A stretch of DNA of 64,000 bases from Bacteroidales bacterium (GCA_017395245.1 JAFPVR010000116.1:1-64000), one strand, 5' to 3'; numbered from the stretch's first letter, positions 16,457 to 27,229 are shown. Notes: a model not told the origin generated them from the sequence alone. Program-made: numbers and translations.

Positions 16457-16486
16457 TGTAGAGACGGGGCGCGCCCCGTCTCTACA
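16457..16486. repeat. 30-bp palindrome family, copy 2
   Basis: TGTAGAGACGGGGCG / CGCCCCGTCTCTACA, a perfect palindrome five bases after the DUF349 gene stop. Confidence 0.85.
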
Positions 16487-16505
16487 TAACCAATACCAAC
16501 AATTA

Positions 16506-16967
16506 ATGTTAAGGTCAATTATCATTTTTTGTACACTAATCGTGTCTGTTTTGTCTGCGGTCGCCCAAACGGAGGCCGCAGACAAAATTTTGGGCACGTA
16601 CTACATTTCGGATGACACTTCCGACGAGGATTGCAAGGTGCGCATCACGAAGGACAAATCGGGCACCTACAGCGGCCGCATTTTCTGGGTGAAGAACCCC
16701 AATTTCAAGGATGGAACGCCGAAGCGTGACATTATGAATCCCGATCCGGCCAAGCGCAATACGCCGGGCGACCAGATTCAGCTCATCTTCCACTTCCGTT
16801 ACGATGCGAAAAAAGACCAGTGGGTCGATGGCGAGATTTACGATCCCGTGCACGGCAAGACCTACAAATGCAAGATGTGGTTCGAGAACGACAAAACCCT
16901 TCGTGTGCGCGGCTACATCGGTGTGCCTGCGTTGGGCCGGACCATGACATGGAAAAAACTATCATAG
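16506..16967 (+). CDS. DUF2147 family secreted protein
   Basis: A protein of 153 residues with a signal peptide (SVLSAVAQ). It fits the DUF2147 family in length and motifs: ILGTYY near the start, SGRIFWVKNPNF, IYDPVHGKTYKCKMW and the end LRVRGYIGVPALGRTMTW. The family is periplasmic or extracellular, a small beta-sandwich/lipocalin-like fold of unknown ligand. It lies between two palindromes and is on the same strand as the S4 and PrsW genes. Confidence 0.88.
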   Translation: MLRSIIIFCTLIVSVLSAVAQTEAADKILGTYYISDDTSDEDCKVRITKDKSGTYSGRIFWVKNPNFKDGTPKRDIMNPDPAKRNTPGDQIQLIFHFRYDAKKDQWVDGEIYDPVHGKTYKCKMWFENDKTLRVRGYIGVPALGRTMTWKKLS

Positions 16968-16975
16968 AAACCAGT

Positions 16976-17005
16976 TGTAGAGACGCAAAATTTTGCGTCT
17001 CTACG
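16976..17005. repeat. 30-bp palindrome family, copy 3
   Basis: TGTAGAGACGCAAAA / TTTTGCGTCTCTACG, followed by a CCCATAACCCATAACC word array up to the next start codon. Confidence 0.85.
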
Positions 17006-17040
17006 CCCCCTCTATAACCCATAACCCATAACCATTTATA

Positions 17041-17436
17041 ATGGAAAACCTGAACGTGAGAATCGACAAATGGCTCTGGATGGTGCGGTTGTTCAAGACG
17101 CGCTCCATCGCCACGGAGGCCTGCAACGCTGGCAAGGTGAAACTCAACGGCGACAATGTGAAGCCGTCACGCGACGTGCGCAAGGGTGAGGTGTACGAGG
17201 TGCACATCGGCTCCTTGCACAAGACCGTGGAGGTTGTGGATGCGCCGAAAAGCCGCGTGGGGGCACCGTTAGTGCCGCAGTATTGCACCGACCTCACCCC
17301 GCAGAGTGAATACGATCGCATGAAGACCCTCAAGACGCAGGAATTCCGTCCCCACGGCCTCGGCCGTCCCACCAAACGCGAGCGCCGTCAACTCGATTTT
17401 ATCAAAGAGAACTATTTCGACGATAATGACGTTTGA
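17041..17436 (+). CDS. S4-domain RNA-binding protein, Hsp15 (HslR)-like
   Basis: A protein of 131 residues. The S4 domain is at residues 6-70: VRIDKWLWMVRLFKTRSIA, then AGKVKLNG and VKPSRDVRKGEVYEV. In Hsp15 this fold binds free 50S subunits carrying nascent chains and helps recycle stalled ribosomes. The C-terminus is basic (GRPTKRERRQ) and then acidic (YFDDNDV), as in Bacteroidetes homologues. ATG chosen; the upstream bases are the ATAACCC word array and contain no alternative start. Confidence 0.85.
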   Translation: MENLNVRIDKWLWMVRLFKTRSIATEACNAGKVKLNGDNVKPSRDVRKGEVYEVHIGSLHKTVEVVDAPKSRVGAPLVPQYCTDLTPQSEYDRMKTLKTQEFRPHGLGRPTKRERRQLDFIKENYFDDNDV

Positions 17437-17442
17437 TTACGT

Positions 17443-17472
17443 TGTAGAGACGTGGCGCGCCGCGTCTCTACA
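17443..17472. repeat. 30-bp palindrome family, copy 4
   Basis: TGTAGAGACGTGGCG / CGCCGCGTCTCTACA-type palindrome just after the S4 gene. Confidence 0.8.
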
Positions 17473-17517
17473 AACCCATAATCGTTAACCAATTATCAAT
17501 AACCCATAACCATTAAA

Positions 17518-18222
17518 ATGTACATTATCCTGATCGCCTCTCTGCTTCCTGTGGCCCTGTTGATGGCCTACATTTACAAACGCGATACCTTCCAGAAGGA
17601 GCCGTGGCCGTTGCTGATGAAGGCTTTCGGCTTTGGCATCTTGTCTGCGTTGTTAGACATGTTCGTGGCCAGCGGCTTGAACTACATCGTGCCCCGGCCG
17701 CCGGACACACCCCTTGGCAATGCGCTCTATGAGGCATTCGTGAGTGCGGCCCTCCCTGAGGAGTTCTGCAAGCTGGTGATGCTCTACCTCTGCATCTGGA
17801 AGAACCCGCACTTCGACGAGTATTACGACGGGTTGGAGTATGCGGCATTCGTCGGCCTCGGCTTTGCTGGCTTTGAGAACCTGCTCTACATCTTGCAGGG
17901 TGGATTGGGACTCGCGATTGGTCGCGGCATTTTCGCCGTGCCCGCGCACTTCTTCTTCGCCATCTTCATGGGCTATTTCTTCGCTATGGCGCGGTTCCGT
18001 TACGAACAACGTCGGAAATACCTCGCGCTGGCTTATTTCGTGCCCGTCATGTTGCACGGCACCTACGACGGCGTTTTGATGTACATGAACAACCTCAATG
18101 CCACGGATATGCCGCAAGATGTAGATGCCTTGTCAAGCGCTCTTTACATCGCATTCCTCGTGTTCTTCTTCTTCATGTGGCGTGCTGCCACCCGTCGTGT
18201 GAACAAGATCTCAGGACAGTAG
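17518..18222 (+). CDS. PrsW-family intramembrane metalloprotease
   Basis: A polytopic membrane protein of 234 residues. The PrsW pattern is present: ALPEEFCKL with the EE..K motif (near residues 79-84), GFAGFENLLYI, HFFFAIFMGYFFA and PVMLHGTYDG. In Bacillus, PrsW cleaves the anti-sigma factor RsiW; the substrate here is unknown. No sigma or anti-sigma genes are nearby. Its TAG stop (18220-18222) lies inside a palindrome copy, so the present C-terminus (NKISGQ) may have been set by that insertion. Confidence 0.85.
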   Translation: MYIILIASLLPVALLMAYIYKRDTFQKEPWPLLMKAFGFGILSALLDMFVASGLNYIVPRPPDTPLGNALYEAFVSAALPEEFCKLVMLYLCIWKNPHFDEYYDGLEYAAFVGLGFAGFENLLYILQGGLGLAIGRGIFAVPAHFFFAIFMGYFFAMARFRYEQRRKYLALAYFVPVMLHGTYDGVLMYMNNLNATDMPQDVDALSSALYIAFLVFFFFMWRAATRRVNKISGQ

Positions 18223-18245
18223 AGACGCACGGCCGTGCGTCTCTG
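18218..18245. repeat. 30-bp palindrome family, copy 5 (supplies prsW-like stop)
   Basis: AGTAGAGACGCACGG / CCGTGCGTCTCT. The TAG at 18220 is the stop codon of the preceding gene. Confidence 0.8.
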
Positions 18246-18296
18246 GACCTTGCGTCTCTGTGCGTGGCGGCCGTATGATTTCTGATTACGGCTTAA

Positions 18297-18354
18297 AAAA
18301 GATTCCGTTCCGAAATATTGCGCAATGTTGCGGTCATTCGGAACGGAATCTTTT
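18297..18354. terminator. Bidirectional terminator hairpin
   Basis: A perfect 18-bp inverted repeat, AAAAGATTCCGTTCCGAA at 18297 and its complement at 18337, with a 22-base loop. A- and T-runs at the ends suit termination on both strands between the convergent PrsW-like and M3 peptidase genes. Confidence 0.8.
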
Positions 18355-18375
18355 ATATAACTACGTTTGTGGTAT

Positions 18376-18414
18376 TTCTGCAGCTGTTTTGCGGCAGAAA
18401 TGCCGCAGCTCCTA
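18376..18414. repeat. TAGGAGC-type palindrome (supplies M3 peptidase stop)
   Basis: On the minus strand it reads TAGGAGCTGCGGCATTTCTG and then CCGC. The stem is GCGGCA/TGCCGC. The first TAG is the M3 peptidase stop codon. A relative follows the methyltransferase gene at 30001. Confidence 0.7.
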
Positions 18415-20538
18415 TTTCAGCCCCCGGTTCTTCAGCAGCGGCTCGATGGACGGCTCCTGCCCGCGGAAGGCGAGGTAGAGGTCGTGCGAGTCGGCGGTGT
18501 TGCCACGCTCCAGAATGTTGGTGCGGAACGAGGTTGCCGTGGCCGGGTCGAAGATGCCGTGCTCGCGGAAGCACTCGTAGGCGTCGTTGTCTAAAACGGC
18601 CGCCCAGGTGTAGCTGTAGTAGCCTGCGCCGTAGCCGCCGGCGAAAATGTGCTGGAAGTACGGACTTCTGTAGCGGGAGATGATGGACGGAATCAGCCCG
18701 ATCTTCGCCATCTGCTGGTTCTCGTAGTCAGGCTGCGGGAACGTCCTGGGAGCAGTGATGGTGTGGTAGTCCATGTCGAGGAGGGAGGCGGCGAGCAACT
18801 CGGTGTTGATGAAGCCCTGCCCGTAGGTGGCGGCGCGGTCGATCTTCTCCACTAACTCGTCGGGGATGAGTTCTCCCGTCTGGTAGTGGTGGGCGTAGAC
18901 CTTCAGCACTTCCGGCTCGAAGGCGAAATGTTCCATGAACTGCGAGGGCATCTCCACGAAATCGCGCGGGACGTTGGTGCCGGAGAGGGTGGGGTAGTGA
19001 CAGCGTGACAGGATGCTGTGCAGCGCGTGGCCGAACTCGTGGAAGAGCGTCTGCGTCTCGTCGATGTTCAGCATGGAGGGCTTGTCGCCCACGGGTTTGG
19101 TGAAGTTGAAGACTAACGACACCACAGGGATGTGGTTCTCGCCGTCGCGGTCGTAGTATTGTTCGCGGAAGTTGGTCATCCACGCGCCGCTGCGCTTGCT
19201 TTCGCGCGGGAAGAAGTCCATGTAGACCACGGCAATGACCTCGTTATGGTCAATCACCTCGAATGCCTTTACATCTTTATGATACACAGGAAGTTCGGGA
19301 TTTTCTTTGAAGGTGAGGCCGTAGAGACACTCGCAGACATAGAAGAGGCCTTTGCGGGCGGAGTCGAGGGCGAGGTAGGGGCGGATGGCCTCGTCGTCGA
19401 GGTCGTATTTCTCCTTGCGGAGTTTTTCGGAATAGTAACGCCAGTCGTAGGGTTGCAGGTCGCTGGCGACACCGTCTTTCTTCATCATTTTCTGGTAGAT
19501 GGCGGCCTCCTCCTTGGCTTTGGCGAGGGCGGGCTCCCACACTTTCATCAGCAGTTCATAGACGTTGTCGGCATTCTTGGCCATGCAGTCGTCCAACACG
19601 TAGTTGGCGTAGTTGTCATAGCCTAAAATCTGAGCCTTCTCCAAACGAAGGTTGGCGATTTCGTTGATAATCTTTGCGTTGGAGTACTCGCCGTTCAAGC
19701 AGCGGGTGGAGTAGGCGGTCCAGAGTTCCTTGCGCAGCTCGCGGTTGGCGCAGTTCTGGAGGAACGGCTCCATAGAGGGCACATGCACGGTGAAGGCGTA
19801 TTTACCTTTGGCATTCTCCATGCCGGCAGCAGCCTCTTTCGCGGCGGCCAACTGACTTTCGGTCAGGCCTTTGAGGTCTTCCTCATTGTCCACGAAGAGG
19901 GCATAGCCATTGGTGGCGGCGAGCACGTTGTTGCCGAATTTCTGGGTGAGTTTGGCGAGTTGCTCGTTGATTTCACGGAAACGCTCCTGCTTGTCGGCGG
20001 GCACATTCGCACCGCCGCGTTCGAAGCTCTTGTAGGTGACTTCCAACAGCCGTTTTTGTTCGTCGTTGAGGTTTTCCTTATCGCGATTGTTGTAAACCGT
20101 TTTGATGCGTTCAAACAACTTGGCATTCAGCATAATGTCATCGCCGTGACGGGTGAGCAACGGATAGATGGTGTCGGCGAGCTCTTCCATCTCCGGGCTG
20201 TTCATGCACTCGGCAAGGTTCATGAAGACGGCGGAGACCTTGGTCAGCAGTTCGCCGCTGTACTCGTAAGGGATAATGGTGTTAGCAAAGGTTGGGGCCT
20301 CGCTGTTGTCGCAGATGGCCTGGATGTTTTCGGCCTGCAGGCGTATACCTTCCTTAATGGCAGGCAGATAATCGGTCGTTTTGATTTGGTCGAAGGGCGG
20401 CACGCCGTAGGGGGTGCTCCACTCCTTCATGAAGGGGTTGTTGGCCAGACCGTCGTCGGTGGCCGTTTTTTTCTTGCATGCGCCGCCAAGGATGGCGGAT
20501 ACCATAACTAAGCTCATAATGAATAACTTACGGTTCAT
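18412..20538 (-). CDS. M3 family metallopeptidase lipoprotein (Dcp/oligopeptidase type)
   Basis: A zinc peptidase of 708 residues. Start at ATG 20538 gives a lipoprotein signal (MSLVMVSAILGGAC); the open frame runs 46 codons further up but crosses the promoter at 20583-20590. The catalytic site is HEFGH (His500, Glu501, His504) within LFHEFGHALHSILS, followed by the family's GTNVPRDFVEMPSQ segment. Length and motifs fit peptidyl-dipeptidase Dcp and oligopeptidase A. As a lipoprotein it probably trims peptides in the periplasm. Its TAG stop comes from a palindromic repeat. Confidence 0.92.
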   Translation of the reverse strand: MNRKLFIMSLVMVSAILGGACKKKTATDDGLANNPFMKEWSTPYGVPPFDQIKTTDYLPAIKEGIRLQAENIQAICDNSEAPTFANTIIPYEYSGELLTKVSAVFMNLAECMNSPEMEELADTIYPLLTRHGDDIMLNAKLFERIKTVYNNRDKENLNDEQKRLLEVTYKSFERGGANVPADKQERFREINEQLAKLTQKFGNNVLAATNGYALFVDNEEDLKGLTESQLAAAKEAAAGMENAKGKYAFTVHVPSMEPFLQNCANRELRKELWTAYSTRCLNGEYSNAKIINEIANLRLEKAQILGYDNYANYVLDDCMAKNADNVYELLMKVWEPALAKAKEEAAIYQKMMKKDGVASDLQPYDWRYYSEKLRKEKYDLDDEAIRPYLALDSARKGLFYVCECLYGLTFKENPELPVYHKDVKAFEVIDHNEVIAVVYMDFFPRESKRSGAWMTNFREQYYDRDGENHIPVVSLVFNFTKPVGDKPSMLNIDETQTLFHEFGHALHSILSRCHYPTLSGTNVPRDFVEMPSQFMEHFAFEPEVLKVYAHHYQTGELIPDELVEKIDRAATYGQGFINTELLAASLLDMDYHTITAPRTFPQPDYENQQMAKIGLIPSIISRYRSPYFQHIFAGGYGAGYYSYTWAAVLDNDAYECFREHGIFDPATATSFRTNILERGNTADSHDLYLAFRGQEPSIEPLLKNRGLK

Positions 20539-20582
20539 ATTGGGGATTTTTGATGAAATCTTATGGGCTCTTTTTGAATGTG

Positions 20583-20590
20583 CAAACATA
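20583..20590 (-). promoter_or_regulatory. Bacteroidetes -7 element (M3 peptidase)
   Basis: TATGTTTG on the minus strand, 44 bases before ATG 20538. Confidence 0.65.
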
Positions 20591-20645
20591 CATAAATTAC
20601 GAATACGGAGGCTTTCGGTTTCATCAAGGAATGGGGATAAAAAAA

Positions 20646-20673
20646 GTAGAGACGCAAAATTTTGCGTCTCTAC
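20646..20673. repeat. 30-bp palindrome family, copy 6
   Basis: GTAGAGACGCAAAA / TTTTGCGTCTCTAC, perfect, between the M3 peptidase promoter and the mscL 3' end; it could also terminate mscL. Confidence 0.85.
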
Positions 20674-20695
20674 CATAACATAATGTGCGACAATT

Positions 20696-21127
20696 CTACT
20701 TCTCTTTCAACAGGTCGCGGATCTCGGTGAGGAGCTTCTCCTCGGCAGACGGCTCGGGAGCGGGCGCGGGAGCTTCTTCTTCCTGTTTCTTCACCAAGGC
20801 GGTGGCCTTGTTGATTCCCTTCATCACGAGGAAGATACAGAACGCGATGATGAGGAAGTCGACGGTCACCTGGATGAAGTTACCGTAGTTCAAGGTGACG
20901 GCCTCGCTGATGACTTCGCCGGCCTCGTTGAGTTTCGGGGCGCGGAGGGTTAGCGACAGCGTCGTGAAGTTGACGTTGCCAATCAACGCGCCGATGAGCG
21001 GCATGATGATGTCGTTCACCAAGGAGGTGACGATTTTTCCGAAGGCACCGCCAATGACCACACCGATGGCCATGTCCATCACGTTGCCTTTCATTGCAAA
21101 TTCCTTGAATTCTTTAAAAAATCCCAT
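20696..21127 (-). CDS. mscL: Large-conductance mechanosensitive channel MscL
   Basis: A protein of 143 residues. The start [15 protein letters not shown] at 21127 is the classic MscL N-terminus; the open frame is 11 codons longer but the promoter at 21158-21165 favours 21127. TM1 reads [18 protein letters not shown], with [10 protein letters not shown] following; TM2 is [16 protein letters not shown]. The C-terminal bundle is the usual short helix with ...[14 protein letters not shown]. It forms a homopentameric inner-membrane channel that opens under hypo-osmotic shock. Confidence 0.97.
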   Translation of the reverse strand: MGFFKEFKEFAMKGNVMDMAIGVVIGGAFGKIVTSLVNDIIMPLIGALIGNVNFTTLSLTLRAPKLNEAGEVISEAVTLNYGNFIQVTVDFLIIAFCIFLVMKGINKATALVKKQEEEAPAPAPEPSAEEKLLTEIRDLLKEK

Positions 21128-21157
21128 AGCTGTAAATTTTAATGATGTTTGAAAGCG

Positions 21158-21165
21158 CAAAAGTA
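21158..21165 (-). promoter_or_regulatory. Bacteroidetes -7 element (mscL)
   Basis: TACTTTTG on the minus strand, 30 bases before ATG 21127. Confidence 0.6.
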
Positions 21166-21221
21166 AAAAATATTTGTTTACGTGATTACATGGTTACACG
21201 GTAATATTTTTTGTTTCAGGT

Positions 21222-21300
21222 TTCAAGTTTCAGGATTCAGGTTTCAAGGTCAAAGGTCAAAGGTCAAAGTCAAAGGTCGAAGGTCAATGTCAAAGGTCAA
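21222..21300. repeat. GTTTCAAG and GTCAAAGGTCAAAGG word array
   Basis: Seven to eight TCAAAGG words after a GTTTCAGG array. It reaches into the last codons of the glycosyltransferase gene (ends at 21290), whose C-terminus LLFDGFVDL is partly encoded by it. Confidence 0.65.
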
Positions 21301-22204
21301 CAAAACCATCAAACAACATTAACTTGTATAAGTCCAAGGCCTTGAGGCTATTGTGACGAAGGATAAGGTTAGTAAGGGGGCGTTTCATCCAATGCAACGC
21401 TTTGAAGATCGCTTTCCCGTTTCGTTTGGCGCGGAGGTGCTCCCAAGTCTGCAGCAGGCGGCTTTGCTCCCTGAAGCGGTTGTCAACGAGGCCGTCACGG
21501 TAGAAGCGGGCGAGGTTCCCGACGCTGGCCTCGATTTTGCGGAGAAAGTCGCGGTTGTCATCCAAACCATCGTGATAGAGCTCATTGTCAATATGATACA
21601 TGGGAATTTCGGCCTCTTCCAACGCCAACCCGAAGAATGTGTCCTCATAGCCGTATTCCGTCAGGAATTCGTCGAAACGGCATCTCCCGAATACGGATTT
21701 GGAAATAAGCAGGTTGAAGGGTGTGAAATGGCTGTAGGGATGCTCGTTTCGTTCTTTGGCCGAACGAACTTCGCGCTTCAGGCCGTATTTGTATCGCAAA
21801 TGCTTGGATCTTTCGGGCAAATTGTCGCGATAGCTCAACCCACCGGATACGGCAAATTCGGGAATGTGATCTTTCTTTAAAGAAATAAAGTGCAGATAAT
21901 GGGCAATATAGCATTCCTTCTTTACCCTTGCATCGCAGTCTATGAACAACAGGAAGGGGTATTGGGCTTCGTCGGCCAGCTCGTTGCGGGAGGCCGAGCG
22001 CCCAAAATTGCGCTCATGCTGGATGTACGTGACGTTCTCCAATTCCGCCAACAACCCGTTGTGCTCGCGTATGGAACCGTCCGACGAGGCATCATCGGCT
22101 AAAATAATCTCGTAGTCCACACCGCTCTTCGAGAGCTGCGTCTGCAACTCCGAAACCAGCGGGTGTACGTTTATGTTGTATATTGGAACTAATACGGAAA
22201 GCAT
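21290..22204 (-). CDS. Family 2 glycosyltransferase
   Basis: A protein of 304 residues, GT-A fold. Visible motifs: MLSVLVPIYNINVHPL at the start, ILADDASSDGS (UDP-sugar binding Asp), ERNFGRSASRN and LLFIDCDARVKKE with the DxD-like DCD. After the catalytic half there is a GYEDTFFGLALEEA segment, similar to the ED acid/base region of GT2 enzymes. The acceptor and pathway are unknown; no capsule or O-antigen cluster surrounds it. The 3' end merges with a repeat array, and the 5' side has another array. Confidence 0.88.
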   Translation of the reverse strand: MLSVLVPIYNINVHPLVSELQTQLSKSGVDYEIILADDASSDGSIREHNGLLAELENVTYIQHERNFGRSASRNELADEAQYPFLLFIDCDARVKKECYIAHYLHFISLKKDHIPEFAVSGGLSYRDNLPERSKHLRYKYGLKREVRSAKERNEHPYSHFTPFNLLISKSVFGRCRFDEFLTEYGYEDTFFGLALEEAEIPMYHIDNELYHDGLDDNRDFLRKIEASVGNLARFYRDGLVDNRFREQSRLLQTWEHLRAKRNGKAIFKALHWMKRPLTNLILRHNSLKALDLYKLMLFDGFVDL

Positions 22205-22372
22205 TTTAGACTTTAGACGTTAGACTTAAGACTTTTAGGGTCTTAAGTTCGTTTCTACTAACTATGAATATTGTCAGTCATCTGTCATTAATTCTCTATA
22301 GTCTTTAAGTCTTAAGTCTCAAGTCTTAAGTCTCAAGTCTTAGGTCTTAGGTCTCAAGTCTCAAGTCTAAAA
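22205..22372. repeat. AAGTCTTAAGTCTCAAGTCTT word array
   Basis: Two blocks (about 22205-22245 and 22295-22372) of the 7-9 base words AAGTCTT, AAGTCTC and GTCTTAGG between the glycosyltransferase and ftsE. Relatives at 34634 and 42786. No gene or promoter seen in it. Confidence 0.75.
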
Positions 22373-23104
22373 TTAAACCAGCGAGTCAATCAGCTTGCCG
22401 TCTTCGATGCAGATGGCGCGGGAGGGGAACTTGTCAATCATGGCGAAGTTGTGGGTGGCCATGAAGACGGTGGTGCCGCTCTGGTTGATGTGGTGGAAGA
22501 CTTGGAAGATCTCTTCGGCGGTGATGGGGTCGAGGTTGCCGGTGGGCTCGTCGGCGAGGATAAGATCGGGATTGTTGAGCAGGGCGCGGGCGATGCAGAC
22601 ACGCTGTTGTTCGCCGCCGGAGAGCTGCGACGGCAGTTTGAAGTCTTTGGTCTCTAATCCGACCAGCGTGAGGACCTCCTCGCAGCGGTTGAGCATGGCG
22701 TTTTTGTCTTTCCACTGGGTGGCGTGCAGCACGAACATCAGGTTGTCAATGACAGTGCGGTCCTTGAGCAGCTGGTAGTCCTGGAACACGACCCCGATTT
22801 TCTTGCGGAGCTCGGGTATCTGCTTTTTCTTCATCTGGAGAAGGTCGTAGCCGATCATCATGGCCTCCTCGCCCTCGGGCTTGATTTCGCCGATGAGGGT
22901 CTTGAGGATGGAGGACTTGCCGGAGCCTGTCTTGCCGATGAGGTAGACGAATTCGCCCTGCCGGATGGAGAAGCTGATGTCGGTCAGCACCCGCAGCTTC
23001 CGGTGCGAGATGTTGACGTGCTTGAAGGAGATGACGTCGGCGGGGACGGTTGTCTCTTGCACTGTTACTTCGGGTTCGGTCTTGATGATTTCGGGTTCTT
23101 CCAT
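22373..23104 (-). CDS. ftsE: ABC transporter ATP-binding protein, FtsE-like
   Basis: A protein of 243 residues; ATG 23104 chosen (10 codons inside the open frame). Walker [10 protein letters not shown], signature LSGGEQQR, Walker [14 protein letters not shown] and the switch His in MATHNF are all intact. The spacing and the TEIIKLLGEIKP-like/ [11 protein letters not shown] segments resemble FtsE, the ATPase that with FtsX controls septal murein hydrolases. An extra ~30-residue acidic N-terminus ([16 protein letters not shown]) precedes the domain. No ftsX is adjacent, so a generic LolD/MacB-type ATPase is the alternative. Confidence 0.8.
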   Translation of the reverse strand: MEEPEIIKTEPEVTVQETTVPADVISFKHVNISHRKLRVLTDISFSIRQGEFVYLIGKTGSGKSSILKTLIGEIKPEGEEAMMIGYDLLQMKKKQIPELRKKIGVVFQDYQLLKDRTVIDNLMFVLHATQWKDKNAMLNRCEEVLTLVGLETKDFKLPSQLSGGEQQRVCIARALLNNPDLILADEPTGNLDPITAEEIFQVFHHINQSGTTVFMATHNFAMIDKFPSRAICIEDGKLIDSLV

Positions 23105-23175
23105 AACTGCTTCCTTTTCGTTGTGGCCCCACACTGCGGTTTATGCCTTGTATGGGGTTATTTGTGCTTCGCGCG

Positions 23176-23242
23176 CCCCACACTGCGCTTCGCTTGTGTG
23201 GGGTTAATTGCGCTTCGCGCGTTTTGCCTCTTCGAGGCTGCT
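23176..23242. repeat. CCCCACAC...AGGCTGCT dispersed repeat, copy 1
   Basis: 67 bases with the internal inverted pair CCCCACACTGCG/TGTGTGGGG. An inverted relative of 73 bases lies between nqrE and nqrF at 38129. Confidence 0.7.
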
Positions 23243-23295
23243 CGAGGATTTATGTTTATTTATTCAGCATTCATAATTCAGCATTCTGCATTGAA

Positions 23296-25368
<2,073 letters not shown>

Positions 25369-25394
25369 TCAGTCGCTAAAATGGAAAATAATGT

Positions 25395-25402
25395 TATTTT
25401 TG
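25395..25402 (+). promoter_or_regulatory. Bacteroidetes -7 element (CsgG operon)
   Basis: TATTTTTG, 44 bases before ATG 25447. It rules out the in-frame ATG at 25381. Confidence 0.65.
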
Positions 25403-25446
25403 CCGCCGGATTTCAATCGAAGAAGAACATTAAATATAAAGGTATT

Positions 25447-26322
25447 ATGAAAAAAGTGATTATCTGTCTGCTGGCGTTCTGCATCGCGGCTACTTCCGCG
25501 GTCTTCGGCCAGACGGACAAGACGTTGAAACGCAAGGTGGCCATCGGCCGTTTCACCAACGAAACGCAATACGCGAAGGGGCTCTTCTACGACCGCGACA
25601 ACGACCCCATCCGCAAGCAGGCCCTCGACATCTTGTCGGCCAAGCTGGCGGCGAGCGGCAAGTTCATCCTTCTCGAACGTGACGGTTTGGAGGAACTGGT
25701 CGCGGAAGCGGGCGCTGACATGAAAAAGATTGGTGCCGACTACATCATCCTGGGATCTGTCACCAAGTTCGGGCGCAAGGTGGAGGGAGACCAGAAGGTC
25801 TTCTCCCAGTCCAAGACCCAGACCGTGGAAGCAGGTGTGAGCATCCGTCTGGTGGAGGTCTCCACAGGGCTGATTATCTACTCCGACGAGGCTTCGGGTT
25901 TCGCGGAGACCACCTCCAAGCAAACCCTCGGCATCGGCGGTACAGCGGGCTACGACGCCACGCTGAGCGACAAGGCCATCTCCGCGGCACTGTCGCAGCT
26001 CGTGGAGAACATTATCAACAAGTGCATGGACAAGCCGTGGCGCGGCTATGTCTTGGCGATTGAGGACGGCGCATACGTCATCTCCGGCGGTAAGACCCAG
26101 GGTATCGAGCCGGGTACCACCTTCACGCTCTACAAGAGAGGCAAGATGGTCACCAACCCGCAGAACGGTGTCCAGATCGAGCTGCCCGGCACCAGCCTCG
26201 GCAAACTCACCGTGACCCTCTGTCTGGGCGACACGCCCGAGACCGAAATCTCGTTCTGCACCTACGACGGCGAGGGCATCGATGCCAACGACCTCGGCAA
26301 TTATTACATCATGGAAAAATAA
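25447..26322 (+). CDS. CsgG-family secretion/assembly protein
   Basis: A protein of 291 residues. The signal peptide AFCIAATSAVFGQ lacks a lipobox Cys, unlike curli CsgG. The CsgG domain (about 25-220) shows RKVAIGRFTNETQYAKG, an ALDILSAKLAASGKFILLER segment and GADYIILGSVTKFGRK. The C-terminal ~70 residues (GYVLAIEDGAYVISGGKTQG...) form a small beta domain. It leads an operon with a small lipoprotein, a DUF4810 lipoprotein and a DUF799 lipoprotein, the conserved CsgG-DUF4810-DUF799 set known from Neisseria and other Gram-negatives. No curli subunits are present; the role of the set is unknown. Confidence 0.88.
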   Translation: MKKVIICLLAFCIAATSAVFGQTDKTLKRKVAIGRFTNETQYAKGLFYDRDNDPIRKQALDILSAKLAASGKFILLERDGLEELVAEAGADMKKIGADYIILGSVTKFGRKVEGDQKVFSQSKTQTVEAGVSIRLVEVSTGLIIYSDEASGFAETTSKQTLGIGGTAGYDATLSDKAISAALSQLVENIINKCMDKPWRGYVLAIEDGAYVISGGKTQGIEPGTTFTLYKRGKMVTNPQNGVQIELPGTSLGKLTVTLCLGDTPETEISFCTYDGEGIDANDLGNYYIMEK

Positions 26323-26328
26323 GGCATT

Positions 26329-26673
26329 ATGAAAAAGATCATCGTCATATTCGCATGTTTTGCCGCCCTCCTGTTTGCAGGCTGCGGCGTGGGATCCTAT
26401 TCTGTGAGCAGCGGCCAGGCAGACGAGGGCTATGTGACCTTCGTCGCATCCTCCGCCTACGACATCACCGTCGATATAGATGGACAGACCTACAAGTGCA
26501 AGACTGTCAAGGAGATACCGCACAAAACGCGTCGCGACATCAAGAAGACCGCTCAGAATACCATCACGGTGAAGCCGGGTACGCACAATCTCAAGGTCTC
26601 CGCCGGCGGTCAGGAAAAACTCTCCCAGAAGGTGTTCATCTCGGCTCAGGAAACCAAAATCATCAAGTTATGA
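26329..26673 (+). CDS. Small lipoprotein of the CsgG operon
   Basis: A protein of 114 residues with the lipobox LLFAGC. The mature part looks like a PEGA-like beta domain: VTFVASSAYDITVDIDGQTYKC, then TITVKPGTHNLKVSAGGQ, ending in ETKIIKL. PEGA-type domains are found in surface lipoproteins. It begins 6 bases after the csgG-like stop and its own stop overlaps the next start (ATGA), so co-translation is likely. This member is not part of the usual three-gene set as I know it. Confidence 0.75.
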   Translation: MKKIIVIFACFAALLFAGCGVGSYSVSSGQADEGYVTFVASSAYDITVDIDGQTYKCKTVKEIPHKTRRDIKKTAQNTITVKPGTHNLKVSAGGQEKLSQKVFISAQETKIIKL

Positions 26674-27107
26674 GAAAGTTGTTGTTTATCATAGTCGCCG
26701 GATGTCTGCTCTGTTCCTGCAGCACCACCCAGCTCTACAATTGGGGCGGAACCTACAACGGCACGACCAGCTACGAGCAGCGTCTCTATGCGTTTTACGA
26801 TCGGCAGTCGCCGGAGAGCGTGTGCGCGTTGGTGTGCCAGTATGCGGATATGGTCGCCAACCCTGGCGGTGTGCGCAATGTGGTGCCGCCGGGTATCTAT
26901 GCCGAGTACGGATACTTGCTGATCCAGCCCGAGACCGCCGAGGCCTTTGAGAAACACGCCACCGACAAGCAAAAACGCGTGTTCAGCTTTACTACCTACA
27001 GCACCTCTTTCTATGAGCTCGGTCTTGCCATGATGCAGAAAGAGATCGAACTCTACCCCGAATCCAGAAAGTTCATCGGTCCTTTGGTCGAAAGGCTTAA
27101 ACGATGA
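26670..27107 (+). CDS. DUF4810 lipoprotein
   Basis: A protein of 145 residues starting at ATG 26670, overlapping the preceding stop by four bases. The lipobox is CLLCSC, with the mature protein beginning CSTTQLYNWGGTYNG. The YNWG...Y pattern and the following helical segment with PPGIYAEYGYLL are characteristic of DUF4810, an outer-membrane-attached lipoprotein family that partners CsgG and DUF799. A longer open frame exists upstream but overlaps the previous gene in another frame and is not real. Confidence 0.85.
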   Translation: MRKLLFIIVAGCLLCSCSTTQLYNWGGTYNGTTSYEQRLYAFYDRQSPESVCALVCQYADMVANPGGVRNVVPPGIYAEYGYLLIQPETAEAFEKHATDKQKRVFSFTTYSTSFYELGLAMMQKEIELYPESRKFIGPLVERLKR

Positions 27108-27212
27108 ATGGTTATAGGTTATGGGTTATGGGTTATAGTTTGTTGAAGTTGTTCCAAAAGGGCTGTGAGCCCGAAGTTTGTCAACCCAGGGCGTAGCGTA
27201 GCGAGTTCTGGG
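27108..27212. repeat. TTATGGG array plus inverted 61-bp repeat
   Basis: GGTTATGGGTTATGGGTTAT at about 27118, then at 27152-27212 a copy of the 9199 repeat in opposite orientation (CCAAAAGGGCTGTGAGCCCG ... CAACCCAGGG). It separates the third and fourth genes of the CsgG operon. Confidence 0.75.
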
Positions 27213-27229
27213 ACCTAAAATCAGTCAAA

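Noticed and set aside
18260-18683. Open frames across the 18.3 kb hairpin on the plus strand
   Set aside because: They run through a terminator and then antisense through the M3 peptidase; their sequence is Arg/Ala/Cys-rich noise.
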